Part shown: in pieces, positions 43,854-57,170 of the stretch
Numbering within the stretch: position 1 is the first letter of the stretch
How the letters are laid out: each line of letters opens with the position of its first letter
Assembly (NCBI RefSeq): GCF_020037125.1
Contig: NZ_JAIQDG010000039.1
Span: forward strand, 1 to 64,000
Length of the DNA: 64,000 nt
DNA from: Myxococcus sp. RHSTA-1-4
GTDB lineage: Bacteria > Myxococcota > Myxococcia > Myxococcales > Myxococcaceae
Direction of reading: 5' to 3'
Notes under the pieces: model-generated
What the model was told of the DNA's origin: nothing
Databases searched by the model: none
The model's input: the letters and a program-made list of their open reading frames with translations, nothing else
Made by a program: the position numbers and the translations under genes

Positions 43854-44798
43854 TCAGTCGTATCCCAGCTTCTTGAGGCCTTCGGGGCGCTCGCTCCAGC
43901 GCGGCTCCACGCGCACCCGCAGGTCCAGGTACACGTGCGCGCCCAGCAGGCGTTGCACGGACTTGCGCGCGTCCGTGCCAATGGTCTTCAGCATCTGCCC
44001 CTGCTTGCCAATGATGATGGCCTTCTGGCTGTCGCGCTCCACGTAGATGGACGCCGCGATGCGGATGAGCCCGCCCAGCTGGTTCGGCGGCGTGCCCGGC
44101 CGGGGCTCCCGCTCGGACTCGTCGAAGATGTCCACCAGCACCGCCGTGGAATAGGGGATTTCCTGGCGGCAGTGACGCAGCACCTGCTCCCGGATGTACT
44201 CGGCCACCAGCGCGCGCTCCTGCTGGTCGGTGAGCATGTCCTCGTCGAAGACGTTCTCCCCTTCCGGCAGGTGTCCGAGCACCGCGTGGAACAGCCGCTC
44301 CACCCCGTCCTTCTCCCGCGCGGAGATGGGGACCACCTCCGCGAAGGGGAACTCCTTGCGGTACAGGTCGATGAGCGGCAGCAGCGCCGCCTTGGGGATG
44401 GAGTCGATCTTGTTGATGACCAGGAAGGTCGGCTTGCCGATCTTCTGCAGCCGCTCGAGGATGGTGCGGTTGCCCGGGCTCACCTCGAGCTTCTCGCCCG
44501 CCGGCGGCTCGATGAGGAAGAGGACCAGGTCCACCTCCTCGGCCGCCTGGAGCGCGACCTCGACCATGTAGCGGTTGAGCTCGCCCTTGGCCTGGTGGAT
44601 GCCCGGCGTGTCGATGAACGCCACCTGCCCCTCCGGGCGGGTGACGACACCGAGGATTCGGTTGCGGGTCGTCTGCGGCTTGGGCGAGACGATGGCGATC
44701 TTCTCGCCCGTCAGCGCGTTGAGCAGCGTGCTCTTGCCGACATTGGGGCGCCCGATGAGCGCGGCGAAGCCGCTGCGGTGTGTCTTGGGGGAGGCCAT
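43854..44798 (-). CDS. era: GTPase Era
   Basis: 314 residues. GRPNVGKSTLLNAL (G1), DTPGIHQAKG (G3), NKIDSI (G4) and SAREKDG (G5), then a C-terminal KH domain (IIIGKQGQMLKTIG) that binds the 3' end of 16S rRNA. Needed for 30S maturation. Adjacent to der and near rnc, as is common. Confidence 0.97.
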   Translation of the reverse strand: MASPKTHRSGFAALIGRPNVGKSTLLNALTGEKIAIVSPKPQTTRNRILGVVTRPEGQVAFIDTPGIHQAKGELNRYMVEVALQAAEEVDLVLFLIEPPAGEKLEVSPGNRTILERLQKIGKPTFLVINKIDSIPKAALLPLIDLYRKEFPFAEVVPISAREKDGVERLFHAVLGHLPEGENVFDEDMLTDQQERALVAEYIREQVLRHCRQEIPYSTAVLVDIFDESEREPRPGTPPNQLGGLIRIAASIYVERDSQKAIIIGKQGQMLKTIGTDARKSVQRLLGAHVYLDLRVRVEPRWSERPEGLKKLGYD

Positions 44799-44871
44799 GT
44801 GCTTCGAAGGTGATCTGGGAGCCCCAGGAAGTGGGCGCCCCGAAGGAGAAACGTCTGGAATGCCCTATAAC

Positions 44872-44909
44872 AACCCGCCGCCCCGCCATTCAGCATGGCC
44901 GGGCGGCGG
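44872..44909 (-). terminator. Terminator after the cytoplasmic cyclophilin gene
   Basis: Minus strand: a 14-bp stem with one mismatch (CCGCCGCCCGGCCA against TGGCGGGGCGGCGG, 7-nt loop) followed by TTGTTAT. It lies just after the cyclophilin stop and before era, suggesting that era-der has its own promoter in this 120-bp gap. Confidence 0.6.
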
Positions 44910-44918
44910 GCGGGCAGA

Positions 44919-45470
<552 letters not shown>

Positions 45471-45546
45471 GCTGCCCTCCCGTCTGCTGGGGGCCCGGCC
45501 GGATGGACGGGCCCGTGTCAGGTCCTCTGCCCCACGTGCGCGGGGC

Positions 45547-46239
45547 TCACGGCTTCGGTGTAGCCGGCGCCTTCGCGCCCGTGTCCTTCTTCGTCGCGCC
45601 CGGGGCCGTCACGCCCGCGGGGGCCTTGTCGCTCAGCACCACCTGGTTGAGCACCACCGCCGTCCGCGGCCGGTCGCGGTTGTCGCGCGGCACGTTGCCA
45701 ATCTTCTCCACCACGTCGTAGCCCTTCACCACCTCGCCGAAGATGGTGTGCCGGTTGTTGAGGTGCGCCGGCGCGGAGGTGGTGATGAAGAACTGGCTGC
45801 CGTTGGTGTTGGGCCCGGCGTTGGCCATGGCCAGCAGGCCCGGCTTGTCGAAGGCGCGGCCGCTCTGGAACTCGTCCTCGAAGCGGTAGCCCGGGTCACC
45901 CATGCCGGTGCCGGTGGGGTCGCCGCCCTGAATCATGAAGCCCGGAATCACGCGGTGGAAGACGGTGCCGGCGTACAGCGGCTTCTTGGACGTCTTCCCC
46001 GACTTGGGGTCCCTCCACTCCTTCTCGCCCGTGGCCAGACCCACGAAGTTGGCCACCGTCCTGGGGGCGTCCTTGGAGAAGAGGCGGACGACGATGTCGC
46101 CCTCGCTCGTCTTGAGGGTGGCGTAGAGGTCCTTGCCGGCCTCGACCTTCTGGGTCCACTTGCCGGAAGCGGCGGAGGCGGTGCCCGCCAGGAGGCAGGC
46201 CACCAGCGCGAACGTCATTCGGAGGGTGGAGGGGCGCAT
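45547..46239 (-). CDS. Cyclophilin-type peptidyl-prolyl isomerase, exported
   Basis: 230 residues. Signal peptide (MTFALVACLLAGTASA) directs it to the periplasm. Cyclophilin core FHRVIPGFMIQGGDP and NGSQFFIT, with an insert KSGKTSKK, and a Lys/Ala/Pro-rich C-terminal tail absent from the cytoplasmic copy. Likely assists folding of exported proteins; 76 bp upstream of that paralogue. Confidence 0.93.
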   Translation of the reverse strand: MRPSTLRMTFALVACLLAGTASAASGKWTQKVEAGKDLYATLKTSEGDIVVRLFSKDAPRTVANFVGLATGEKEWRDPKSGKTSKKPLYAGTVFHRVIPGFMIQGGDPTGTGMGDPGYRFEDEFQSGRAFDKPGLLAMANAGPNTNGSQFFITTSAPAHLNNRHTIFGEVVKGYDVVEKIGNVPRDNRDRPRTAVVLNQVVLSDKAPAGVTAPGATKKDTGAKAPATPKP

Positions 46240-46285
46240 ATCGGCCGGGCACCTTATGCGTCACCCCTCCTGCCTCCAAGGGGTT

Positions 46286-47086
46286 TCACGCCGGGGTGTC
46301 GTCCCGGGACGTTTCGGGCGGCGGGGGCGTGTCGGACGTGGGGGCCGCCGGGGCCGGTGTGGGAGCGGCGGCCTGGGCCAGCCGCTGATGGAGCATGTCG
46401 AGCGTCATCCGGGCGGCGGCCTGCTCCGCCTCCTTCTTGCTGCGGCCGGTGGCGCGCGCGTAGGCCTCCTCGCCGATGATGACCTCCACCTCGAAGATCT
46501 TCGAGTGCTCCGGGCCGGACTCCGACACCACCCGGTAGCGCGGCGGCATCTTCAGCCGCTCGTGGACGAGCTGCCCCAGGGCCGTCTTGTAGTCCTTGTC
46601 CAGGCTGGAGGCCGCCTCGTCGATGAGCTCCACGAAGAAGCGGTCCACCAGCTGGAGCACCGGCTCCATGCCCGAGCTCAGGTACACGGCCCCGAAGACG
46701 GCCTCCAGGGCATCCGCCAGCAGCGAGTTCTTCTCGCGCCCCTTGTACTTGTCCTCACCCCGCCCCAGCAGGAGCAGGTCCCCGAGCGGAATCCGCCGGG
46801 CCACCAGGGCCAGCCCCTCTTCGTGGACGAGGCGGGCGCGGACCTTGGTGAGGAAGCCTTCCGGCACGTCCGGGAAGCGCCGCCACAGCCGGTCGGCGAC
46901 GCCCAGGTTCACCACCGCGTCGCCGAAGAACTCCAGGCGCTGGTTGTCCTTGAGGCGCAGATCCGGGTTTTCGTTGACGTACGTCTTGTGGGTGAGCGCT
47001 TCAATCGCCAGGTCCTGCCGGGAGATGGTGACTCCCAGGCGGGACTCGAGGAGCTGCACGCGCTCGGCGAGGGTGGGCTTCTCCAC
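46286..47086 (-). CDS. rnc: Ribonuclease III
   Basis: 266 residues. The signature QRLEFFGDAVVN (Phe in place of the more common Leu) carries catalytic Glu and Asp; the second acidic set is LADALEAVFGAVY. The double-stranded RNA-binding domain occupies ~175-240 (KTALGQLVHERL, SKKEAEQAAARMTL). A Pro/Ala/Thr tail extends the end. It cleaves dsRNA in rRNA processing. Starts 4 bp after meaB ends, so probably cotranscribed. Confidence 0.95.
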   Translation of the reverse strand: MEKPTLAERVQLLESRLGVTISRQDLAIEALTHKTYVNENPDLRLKDNQRLEFFGDAVVNLGVADRLWRRFPDVPEGFLTKVRARLVHEEGLALVARRIPLGDLLLLGRGEDKYKGREKNSLLADALEAVFGAVYLSSGMEPVLQLVDRFFVELIDEAASSLDKDYKTALGQLVHERLKMPPRYRVVSESGPEHSKIFEVEVIIGEEAYARATGRSKKEAEQAAARMTLDMLHQRLAQAAAPTPAPAAPTSDTPPPPETSRDDTPA

Positions 47087-47090
47087 GGCG

Positions 47091-48122
47091 TTACTCCCGG
47101 AGCTGGCTCGCGAGCTCCTCGGCCAGCGCGTACGGGTCCGCCTGCCGGTCCGCGATGCGGCCGGCCACCTCGTCCAGCCGCCCGCGCTCCCGCTCCAGCC
47201 GCTCCAGGGCGCTGCGCAGGAGCCGCTCGCGCAGCAGGGCCACGAACTGCATGGCCGCCCGCGCCCGCTCCTTCTCCTTGCGCTGTCCCGTCTTGTCCAG
47301 GAAGGCCTGGTGGTCCTCCACGGCCTTCACCAGCGCGTCCACGCCCTGGTCCTTCGCAGCCACCACCTTGAGGATGGGCGGCTCCCACTCCTGGGGGGCC
47401 GGGGCGGTTTCCTCGTGGCGCCCTTCCGCCTTGGCCCGCACCATGCGGTGGTGCGCGTCGTGGTCCATGGGGGGCGCCTTCACCGCGTGGCGCAGCTCCA
47501 GCATCATCCGCAGCTCACGCACCGTGCGGTCCGCGCCGTCCAGGTCCGCCTTGTTCACCACGAAGACGTCCGCCACCTCCAGGATGCCCGCCTTGATGGC
47601 CTGGATGTCGTCCCCCATGCCGGGCACGGTGACGACGAGCGTGGTGTGCGCCATCTGCGCGATGTCGATCTCGTCCTGCCCCACGCCCACCGTCTCCACG
47701 AGGATGACGTCCTGCCCCATGGCGTCCATGACGCGGATGCAGTCGCCGGTGGCGCGGGACAGGCCGCCCAGGTTGCCGCGCGTGGCGAGCGAGCGGATGA
47801 AGACGCCCGGGTCCGTCGCGTGGTCCTGCATGCGGATGCGGTCGCCCAGAATCGCGCCGCCGGTGAAGGGACTGGTGGGGTCCACCGCGATGACGCCCAC
47901 CTTCTTCCCCTGCTTGCGGAACGCGGCGATGAGCCGGTCCGTCAGGGTGGACTTGCCCGCGCCCGGCGAGCCGGTGATGCCGATGATGTAGGCCCGCCCC
48001 GTCTTCGGGAACAGCGCGCGCAGGTCCTGGGTGGCGCTCTCCGCGCCGTCGTCGATGTTGCGCATGAGGCGCGACGCGCTGCGCACGTCACCCTCGAGCA
48101 CCTTCTTGGAAAGACTGCTCAC
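47091..48122 (-). CDS. meaB: B12-mutase chaperone GTPase MeaB
   Basis: 343 residues from a GTG. P-loop GSPGAGKSTLTD (~res 50), VDPTSPFTGGAILGDRIRM, ETVGVGQDE, NKADLDGADR, and a C-terminal dimerisation arm. MeaB/ArgK gates cofactor loading and repairs coenzyme-B12 acyl-CoA mutases. The mutase subunit genes lie ~9 kb away on the same strand, consistent with serving that enzyme. Confidence 0.95.
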   Translation of the reverse strand: MSSLSKKVLEGDVRSASRLMRNIDDGAESATQDLRALFPKTGRAYIIGITGSPGAGKSTLTDRLIAAFRKQGKKVGVIAVDPTSPFTGGAILGDRIRMQDHATDPGVFIRSLATRGNLGGLSRATGDCIRVMDAMGQDVILVETVGVGQDEIDIAQMAHTTLVVTVPGMGDDIQAIKAGILEVADVFVVNKADLDGADRTVRELRMMLELRHAVKAPPMDHDAHHRMVRAKAEGRHEETAPAPQEWEPPILKVVAAKDQGVDALVKAVEDHQAFLDKTGQRKEKERARAAMQFVALLRERLLRSALERLERERGRLDEVAGRIADRQADPYALAEELASQLRE

Positions 48123-48128
48123 CGTCGT

Positions 48129-48992
48129 TCACTCCTGTGGCGCGTCCGGACCCACCAGCCTCACGGCCTCGGGGGGGACCTTCAGCAGGTCCGCCACCAT
48201 CCGGACGATGCCGGGAAATTCATCCAGCTCGAACCGCCCCGCCCACACCTTGCCCCGAGGCCCCGCCAGCAGGCCCCGGAACGTGCGTCCCGCCACCCTC
48301 GCGGCGGCGAAGCGGTACGGCCTGCCGTCCACCTGGAGCTGCGCCAGCAGCTCCAGTCCGCTGCGGGGCGGCACCAGGGCCTCCGCCCCGAACTTCTCCA
48401 CGATGTCCGCGAAGCGCACCAGCCCGGCCCCCACGGGCGCGGGCTGCGGCCGGGCGGCCGGCTCGCCGAACAGCGCCGCCAGGTAGCCCGTGAGCGCCGC
48501 CCGCTCGCGGAACTCCGACAGCTCCAGCGTGTGCCCGCCGTTGGTCGGCAGCTCCTCGCGGCCCCGCACCACGCGGGCCACCCGGAAGTTGCCCAGCCGG
48601 TCCGCCACCAGCGTGACGGCCAGGTCCCCGTCCACCACCTCGGTGGACAGCTCCAGCGTCTGCGGGTCCACGCGGGGCGTCAGGCCGAGCACCTGCAGCT
48701 CCGCGGAGCGCCGCTGCACGTGGAAGATGTGCTCGTTGAACGCGTCCGACAGCAGCGCCTCGATGTCCGAGACGTCGCTGAGCGCGCCCACCAGGATGGG
48801 GGCCAGCCCCACCACCGCCGCCGGGGCGATGGGGATGAGCCGATCTCCCATCACCTGGAAGGTCACCTCGGGGATGAAGGCCCGGGTGACGGGATTCACC
48901 AGCGGGGACGACTCCAGGTCCAGCACCGCTTCGGTGCCGGCCGCGTCTTCCCTCACCTGCAGCCCGAGTCCCTCCAGCCTCGCGGTGTCCAT
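48129..48992 (-). CDS. Conserved-looking protein of unknown function
   Basis: 287 residues from the ATG at 48992, overlapping the acyl-CoA dehydrogenase stop (TGATG); a GTG 3 bp upstream is also possible. No signal, membrane segment or known motif. Mixed alpha/beta sequence with an N-terminal half (EVTFQVMGDRLIPIAP) and a C-terminal half (VDGRPYRFAAARVAGR). Lies between acd and meaB in one apparent operon, so a link to acyl-CoA metabolism is possible but unsupported. Confidence 0.75.
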   Translation of the reverse strand: MDTARLEGLGLQVREDAAGTEAVLDLESSPLVNPVTRAFIPEVTFQVMGDRLIPIAPAAVVGLAPILVGALSDVSDIEALLSDAFNEHIFHVQRRSAELQVLGLTPRVDPQTLELSTEVVDGDLAVTLVADRLGNFRVARVVRGREELPTNGGHTLELSEFRERAALTGYLAALFGEPAARPQPAPVGAGLVRFADIVEKFGAEALVPPRSGLELLAQLQVDGRPYRFAAARVAGRTFRGLLAGPRGKVWAGRFELDEFPGIVRMVADLLKVPPEAVRLVGPDAPQE

Positions 48993-50137
48993 CACGCCCC
49001 TTTGAAGATCTCGCGGGCGATGATCGTGCGCTGGATCTCGCTCGTACCCTCGCCAATCTCGCAGAGCTTGGCGTCGCGGAGGTAGCGCTCGACGGGGAAC
49101 TCACGGGTGTAGCCGTAGCCGCCGTGGATCTGCACCGCCTTGTTGCAGGCGCGCATGGCCGCCTCGGAGGCATAGAGCTTCGCCATGGAGGCTTCCTTCG
49201 AGTACGGCTTGCCCTCGTCCGCGAGCCGGGCCGCGCGGTGCACCAGCAGCCGCGCCGCGTCCATCTCCGTCTTCATGTCCGCCATCATCCAGCGCAGGCC
49301 CTGGAACTCGCTGATGGGCTGGCCGAACGCGGTGCGCTCGCGCGAGTAGCGGATGGACTCCTCCAGCGCGCCCCGGCCCAGGCCCACCGCCAGCGCGCCG
49401 ATGGTGATGCGGCCCTTGTCGAGGATCTTCATCGTGTCGATGAAGCCGTGGTCCACCTCGCCCACGCGGTTGGCGTCGGGCACCTCCACGTTCTCCATCA
49501 CCAGCTCGGCCGTGTCCGACGAGCGCATGCCCAGCTTGCCGTGGATGGCGCGCTGGCTGAACCCCGGCATCCCCTTCTCCAGCAGGAAGGCGGTGATGCC
49601 CTTCTGCCGCTTCTCCGGGGACGTCACCGCCAGCACCACGAAGACGTCGCCCACGGTGCCCTGGGTGATGAACATCTTGGAGCCGTTGAGCACCCACTTG
49701 TCGCCGTGGCGCACGGCCGTGGTCTTCATGCCGGAGGCGTCCGAGCCGGAGCCCGGCTCGGTGAGGCCCCAGGCTCCGAGGTACTCGCCGGTGGCCAGCC
49801 TGGGCAGGTACTTCTTGCGCTGGGCGTCGTTGCCGAACACGCGCAGGTGGCTGGTACCCAGGCCGTTGTGGCTGGCCACCGTCAGCGCCAGCGAGCCGTC
49901 ATAGCGGGCGATCTCCTCCACGGCGACCGCCACCGCGAGTGAGTCCATGGCGGCCCCGCCGTACTCCTCGGTGACCAGCATGCCCATGACGCCCAGTTGC
50001 CCCAGCTCCCGCACGACCTCCATCGGGAACTTCTCCTCCTTGTCCCACTCGCGGGCATGCGGCTTCACCCGGCGTTCGCAGAAGTCTCGGAGGGAGGACT
50101 GGAGGGCGCGGTGGCTTTCAGGAAGTTCGAAATCCAT
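48992..50137 (-). CDS. Acyl-CoA dehydrogenase, short/branched-chain type
   Basis: 381 residues. FAD-binding motifs [15 protein letters not shown] and [10 protein letters not shown], the quinone-side [21 protein letters not shown], and the catalytic base Glu in GEGTSEIQR, the canonical short/medium-chain position. Isovaleryl-CoA dehydrogenases lack Glu there, so a straight or 2-methyl-branched short-chain substrate (butyryl, isobutyryl, 2-methylbutyryl-CoA) is more likely. Forms an operon with the downstream unknown gene and meaB. Confidence 0.92.
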   Translation of the reverse strand: MDFELPESHRALQSSLRDFCERRVKPHAREWDKEEKFPMEVVRELGQLGVMGMLVTEEYGGAAMDSLAVAVAVEEIARYDGSLALTVASHNGLGTSHLRVFGNDAQRKKYLPRLATGEYLGAWGLTEPGSGSDASGMKTTAVRHGDKWVLNGSKMFITQGTVGDVFVVLAVTSPEKRQKGITAFLLEKGMPGFSQRAIHGKLGMRSSDTAELVMENVEVPDANRVGEVDHGFIDTMKILDKGRITIGALAVGLGRGALEESIRYSRERTAFGQPISEFQGLRWMMADMKTEMDAARLLVHRAARLADEGKPYSKEASMAKLYASEAAMRACNKAVQIHGGYGYTREFPVERYLRDAKLCEIGEGTSEIQRTIIAREIFKGA

Positions 50138-50208
50138 GGTGTCGGCAGGATCTATAGCAGAGCGACCCGGCGCGGGCCGGGCCTTACGAAAGGAGGAAGT
50201 TTTCCTAC

Positions 50209-51738
50209 TCAGACGGGATAGACACCGTGCTTCTTCTCGGCACGGGGGGCGTTGCGCTGGGAGTACAGCTTGTAACGCTGGGCCAGCTCCTGACGCAGGC
50301 GGTCACCGGGGACGATCTCGTCGATGACCAGCTCGCTGGCCAGCTTGTAGATGTCCACGTCGGCCTTGTACTCGTCGCGGAGCTTCTGGACGAAGGCCGG
50401 CCGCTCGGCCTCCGGCAGCTCCTGGATCTTGTTGTAGTAGACGGCATTGACGGCCGCCTCCGGGCCCATGACGGCGATCATCGCCCCCGGCAGGGCCAGG
50501 GTGGCGTCCGGGGCGAAGCCCGGGCCGCTCATGGCGTACAGGCCGGCGCCGTACGCCTTGCGCACCACCACGCAGATCCTGGGCACGCTGGCCTCGGACA
50601 CCGCGGAGATCATCTTCGCGCCGGCGCGGATGATGCCGGCCCGCTCCACCTTGGTGCCGATCATGAAGCCCGGCACGTCCGCCAGGTAGAGCAGCGGGAT
50701 GTTGAACGCGTCACACAGCCAGATGAAGCGCGCCGCCTTGTCCGCGCTGTCCACGAACAGCACGCCGCCCTTGTACTTGGGCTGGTTGGCGACGATGCCC
50801 ACCGGCATGCCGTCGATGCGGGCGAGGCCCGTGATGAGCTCCTGGGCGAAGAGCTTCTTCACCTCGAACCAGCTGTCCTCGTCGATGAGCTCCTTGATGA
50901 GCGCATGCATGTCGAAGGGCTTGTTCTGGTCCGCGGGGACGATCTCGTCCACGCGCTTGCCGCTGGCCCTGGGCGCGAGCGCGGGCGCCTCGGGGGGGCG
51001 CTGGCTGAAGTTCTCCGGGAAGAAGCCGATGTACTTCTTCGCCGCGGCGATGGCCTCCTCCTCCGTCTTCACCAGCACGTCGCCGACGCCGGAGATGGAG
51101 CAGTGCATCTTCGCGCCGCCCATCTCCTCCAGCGTCACCTTCTCGCCAATCACCATCTCCGCCATGCGCGGGCTGCCCAGGTACATGGAGGCGTTGCCGT
51201 CCACCATGATGACCAGGTCGCAGAACGCGGGGATGTACGCGCCACCGGCGGCGGAGGGCCCGAAGAGCAGGCACACCTGGGGCACGAAGCCGGACATGTG
51301 CACTTCGTTGTAGAAGATGCGGCCGGCGCCACGGCGGCCGGGGAACATCTCCACCTGGTCGGTGATGCGGGCCCCGGCGGAGTCCACCAGGTAGAGGAGC
51401 GGGCAGCGGAGCGAGCGGGCCGTCTCCTGGATGCGGAGGATCTTCTCCACCGTGCGGGCGCCCCAGCTTCCGGCCTTCACCGTGGAGTCGTTGGCCATGA
51501 TGGCCACGGTGCGGCCGGCCACCTTGCCGAGGCCGATGATGACGCCGTCCGAGGGCAGCTCGGGGTCCTGGTTGTTGGCGAGCTTCGCGTCCTCGACGAA
51601 GGAGCCCTCATCCACCAGCAGGCGGATGCGCTCGCGGGCGAACAGCTTGCCCGCCTCCTTGTTCTTCGCGTGGTACTTCTCCGCACCACCCTTCTCTACC
51701 TGGGCGATCTTCTCCAGCAGCTTCGAGTCTTGGGACAT
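50209..51738 (-). CDS. Acyl-CoA carboxylase, carboxyltransferase (beta) subunit
   Basis: 509 residues from the ATG at 51738. Crotonase-fold carboxyltransferase with paired N and C halves; oxyanion-hole glycines in [11 protein letters not shown] and [10 protein letters not shown]. It transfers CO2 from biotin to propionyl-, methylcrotonyl- or acetyl-CoA; which one cannot be read. No biotin carboxylase/BCCP partner lies within the window. Context favours branched-chain catabolism. Confidence 0.9.
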   Translation of the reverse strand: MSQDSKLLEKIAQVEKGGAEKYHAKNKEAGKLFARERIRLLVDEGSFVEDAKLANNQDPELPSDGVIIGLGKVAGRTVAIMANDSTVKAGSWGARTVEKILRIQETARSLRCPLLYLVDSAGARITDQVEMFPGRRGAGRIFYNEVHMSGFVPQVCLLFGPSAAGGAYIPAFCDLVIMVDGNASMYLGSPRMAEMVIGEKVTLEEMGGAKMHCSISGVGDVLVKTEEEAIAAAKKYIGFFPENFSQRPPEAPALAPRASGKRVDEIVPADQNKPFDMHALIKELIDEDSWFEVKKLFAQELITGLARIDGMPVGIVANQPKYKGGVLFVDSADKAARFIWLCDAFNIPLLYLADVPGFMIGTKVERAGIIRAGAKMISAVSEASVPRICVVVRKAYGAGLYAMSGPGFAPDATLALPGAMIAVMGPEAAVNAVYYNKIQELPEAERPAFVQKLRDEYKADVDIYKLASELVIDEIVPGDRLRQELAQRYKLYSQRNAPRAEKKHGVYPV

Positions 51739-51946
51739 GGCCCGGGCGACATAGCAGAAAGGTCCCCGCCTGGCTGCCATCTCGCCGAGGGCGCACCGCG
51801 GCATGACGTCCAGCTTACGACGCAGTGTGTGAACGAGGGGGCGCGGGGGGTGCCGCTGATGGCTCCCCTGCCTACCTTGGAGCCTCACGGGGGCGTCACA
51901 CGCGAGCGAAAACGCCTCCGGCAATCATCTGGCCCTGGAGGGACGC

Positions 51947-52306
51947 ATGTTCGCAGCGAAGAAGACCACGTGGATGGCGAAGGGGTTGGCCAAGAGCGAC
52001 CTCGCCCGGAAGTTGGTGGCACGGAAGCTGATCAGTGACCTGCCCCGCGCGGCGAAGGAGCGGTGGGAGGACATGGACGCGGATGACGTGCTGCGTCTGG
52101 TGGGGCTCACCACCTACAAGCCCGCGCGCGTCGGCCTGGGCGGCATCGGCGTCTTCCTCATCGGAGTGGCCGCCGGCGGCGTGGCCGCGCTGCTCCTGGC
52201 CCCGAAGACGGGCACCGAGCTGCGCACCACCGTCAAGGACAAGGCGATGGGCTACATGAGCAAGCAGAACATCGGCATCGGCGGCGAGAAGACCGCCAAC
52301 GCCTGA
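51947..52306 (+). CDS. YtxH-domain membrane protein
   Basis: 119 residues from the ATG at 51947 (GGAGGGACGC upstream). Basic N-terminus (KGLAKSDLARKLVARKLI), one membrane helix (IGVFLIGVAAGGVAALLLAPKTG) typical of YtxH/general-stress proteins, and a short polar tail. Divergent from the carboxylase gene. Function poorly defined in the family. Confidence 0.8.
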   Translation: MFAAKKTTWMAKGLAKSDLARKLVARKLISDLPRAAKERWEDMDADDVLRLVGLTTYKPARVGLGGIGVFLIGVAAGGVAALLLAPKTGTELRTTVKDKAMGYMSKQNIGIGGEKTANA

Positions 52307-52347
52307 GGCGCCTGGAGCTTCCGGCCAAAAGCCTGACGTCAGTGCTT

Positions 52348-52392
52348 CGGGGCGGGGCCTGGGTCAACCGGGCCACCGCCCCGGGTGTTTTT
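52348..52392 (+). terminator. Terminator of the YtxH gene
   Basis: Plus strand: CGGGGCGG-GGCC pairs with GGCC-A-CCGCCCCGG around an 11-nt loop, followed by TGTTTTT. It lies 42 bp past the stop, in the convergent gap with the enoyl-CoA hydratase gene. Confidence 0.75.
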
Positions 52393-52393
52393 C

Positions 52394-55217
<2,824 letters not shown>

Positions 55218-55223
55218 GCCCAC

Positions 55224-55769
55224 TCAGGGGGCGTTGCCCTCTCCCGCCCCATGCGCCGCGAGCTCCAGCGTGAGCTGGGGCCTCTCCTGGCCGAGCAGTG
55301 ACAGCCGCTCGAGCAACTGGCCGCGGCTCGTCTCGGTGAGGTCCAGGTGCAGGTAGAGCAGGTGCAGCCCCGGGCGGATGGCGTCCTCCACCGTGCGGTC
55401 GACGCTGAAGCCCAGGCGTGTGTAGAAGCCCACCGTGTCGCTGCTGGTGTTCAGGTGCACCTCGCGCGCATCGGGAACCTCACACGCCTGGCGGAGCCGG
55501 AAGGCGGTGAGGGCCAGTCCAATGCCCTGACGGTGCAGCGCCTGCTCCACCATGCCCCAGCACAGGTCCACCCGCCCGTCCTTCCAGGCGATGCCGCCGC
55601 AGGCCACCACGCGCCCCGCCTCCTCGACCACCCAGTACGGACCGGGGGCCGTGTCCACGAAGCGGAGGAACTCCGGCTCCTCGTGCGGCTCGAAGGAGCC
55701 GGGGATGTTGCTGCGGAAGACGGCGAGGACCGCGTCACGGTCCTCACGGGTGTAGGGGCGCAGCTTCAT
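55224..55769 (-). CDS. GNAT-family acetyltransferase
   Basis: 181 residues from the ATG at 55769, preceded by GGAG. Acetyl-CoA-binding motif A (ALHRQGIGLALTAFRL) and motif B (VGFYTRLGFS) are clear. Substrate unknown. Its C-terminal ~30 residues go beyond the usual fold. Confidence 0.88.
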   Translation of the reverse strand: MKLRPYTREDRDAVLAVFRSNIPGSFEPHEEPEFLRFVDTAPGPYWVVEEAGRVVACGGIAWKDGRVDLCWGMVEQALHRQGIGLALTAFRLRQACEVPDAREVHLNTSSDTVGFYTRLGFSVDRTVEDAIRPGLHLLYLHLDLTETSRGQLLERLSLLGQERPQLTLELAAHGAGEGNAP

Positions 55770-55824
55770 GGGGGCTCCTGAAACATCCAGCGCGGTATTC
55801 CAGGGCCCCCACGTAACGCGGCGC

Positions 55825-56799
55825 TCAGGTCCGAGCGCCGCGGGAGGCCTTCTTCTCCCGCTCGCCGAGCGCGGCCTGCAGGTACTTGCCGGCCAGCTTC
55901 CGGCCAATGAGCTCCTGGGCGATCTCCCCGGCCTCCACCAGCTTGTCCAGGTTGATGCCCGTCTCCACGCCCATGCCGTGCAGCATGAAGACCGCGTCCT
56001 CGGTGGCCAGGTTGCCCGCCGCGCCCGGGGCGTAGGGGCAGCCGCCCAGCCCGCCGATGCTCGCGTCGAAGGTCGTCACCCCGGCGGACAGGCCCACCAG
56101 CGCGTTGGCCAGCGCGGTGCCACGCGTGTCGTGCAGGTGCAGCGCCAGCTTCTCCACGGGGATGTGCCGCAGCAGCGCCTCGAGGATCTCCTCCGTCTGG
56201 CGCGGAGTGCCCACGCCAATCGTGTCCCCCAGGCTGAGCTGGTAGATGCCCGCGTCCACGAGCTGGCGGCAGATGTCCACCACCCGCTCCACCGGCACGT
56301 GGCCCTCGTACGGGCATCCCCACACCGTGGACAGGTAGCCGCGCACGCGCATGCCGGCCTGGAGGGCCGCCGCCGTCACCTCGCGCGCGCCCGCCAGGGC
56401 CTCGGCGATGCTCTTGTTGATGTTCTTCTTCGAGTGGGCCTCGGACGCGGAGATGAAGATCGCCGCCTCCTCCAGGCCCGCCTCCCGGGCGCGCTGCAAG
56501 CCCTTCAGGTTGGGCACGAGCGCGGAGAACACGACGCCCTCCCGCCGTCCCACCAGACGCAGCAGCTCCTCCGCGTCCGCGAGCTGGGGAATCCACTTCG
56601 GGGACACGAAGGACGTGACTTCGATGCGCTTCTCGCCCGCGGCGACCAGCGCGTCGATCAGCCGAGCCTTGTCCCGGGTGGGCAGCGTGCGCAGCTCGTT
56701 CTGCAAGCCGTCCCGGGGGCCGACCTCATACACGTCGACCCGCTTCGGGAGCTGGCCCAGCCAGCCTAGACGCGCTCGGGGATGTTGGTTCGGATCCAC
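55825..56799 (-). CDS. Hydroxymethylglutaryl-CoA lyase
   Basis: 324 residues; the first codons overlap the B12-subunit gene by 34 bp. HMGL-like TIM barrel: [12 protein letters not shown] at the start, [12 protein letters not shown] metal ligands, and the signature [20 protein letters not shown] with the catalytic Cys. Cleaves HMG-CoA to acetoacetate and acetyl-CoA, the last step of leucine degradation; also relevant to myxobacterial isovalerate chemistry. Confidence 0.95.
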   Translation of the reverse strand: MDPNQHPRARLGWLGQLPKRVDVYEVGPRDGLQNELRTLPTRDKARLIDALVAAGEKRIEVTSFVSPKWIPQLADAEELLRLVGRREGVVFSALVPNLKGLQRAREAGLEEAAIFISASEAHSKKNINKSIAEALAGAREVTAAALQAGMRVRGYLSTVWGCPYEGHVPVERVVDICRQLVDAGIYQLSLGDTIGVGTPRQTEEILEALLRHIPVEKLALHLHDTRGTALANALVGLSAGVTTFDASIGGLGGCPYAPGAAGNLATEDAVFMLHGMGVETGINLDKLVEAGEIAQELIGRKLAGKYLQAALGEREKKASRGART

Positions 56800-57170
56800 T
56801 GGACGATGTCCTGCGTCGAGCTTCCGGGCGTGAAGATCTCCGTCACGCCCATGCCCTTGAGCTTGGGGATGTCGTCGTCCGGGATGATGCCTCCGCCGAA
56901 CACGCGGATGTCGTCCGCCTTGTTCGTCTTCAGCAGATCAATCACCGCCGGGAAGAGCGTCATGTGCGCGCCGGACATGATGCTCATGCCGATCGCGTCG
57001 ACGTCCTCCTGGATGGCGGCGTTGACGATCATCTCGGGCGTCTGATGCAGCCCCGTGTAGATGACCTCCATGCCCGCATCGCGCAAGGCCCGGGCGATGA
57101 TCTTCGCCCCGCGGTCGTGCCCGTCCAGGCCAGGCTTGGCCACCAGAATCCGCAGCTTCCTCTCAGCCAT
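56766..57170 (-). CDS. icmB: Coenzyme-B12-binding small subunit of acyl-CoA mutase
   Basis: 134 residues from the ATG at 57170. B12-binding Rossmann domain with DxHxxG (Asp16, His18, Gly21; His18 is the lower cobalt ligand), SIMSGAHM and GGGIIPDDD. Free-standing subunits of this size pair with ~550-residue mutase subunits (IcmB is ~136 residues). Partner encoded 0.8 kb upstream at 57958-59850. icmB naming follows from the partner's active site. Confidence 0.88.
   Translation of the reverse strand: MAERKLRILVAKPGLDGHDRGAKIIARALRDAGMEVIYTGLHQTPEMIVNAAIQEDVDAIGMSIMSGAHMTLFPAVIDLLKTNKADDIRVFGGGIIPDDDIPKLKGMGVTEIFTPGSSTQDIVQWIRTNIPERV

Noticed and set aside
50227-52038. A 603-codon plus-strand frame opposite the carboxyltransferase
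   Set aside because: Low-complexity His/Val/Leu mirror of a well-recognised enzyme.
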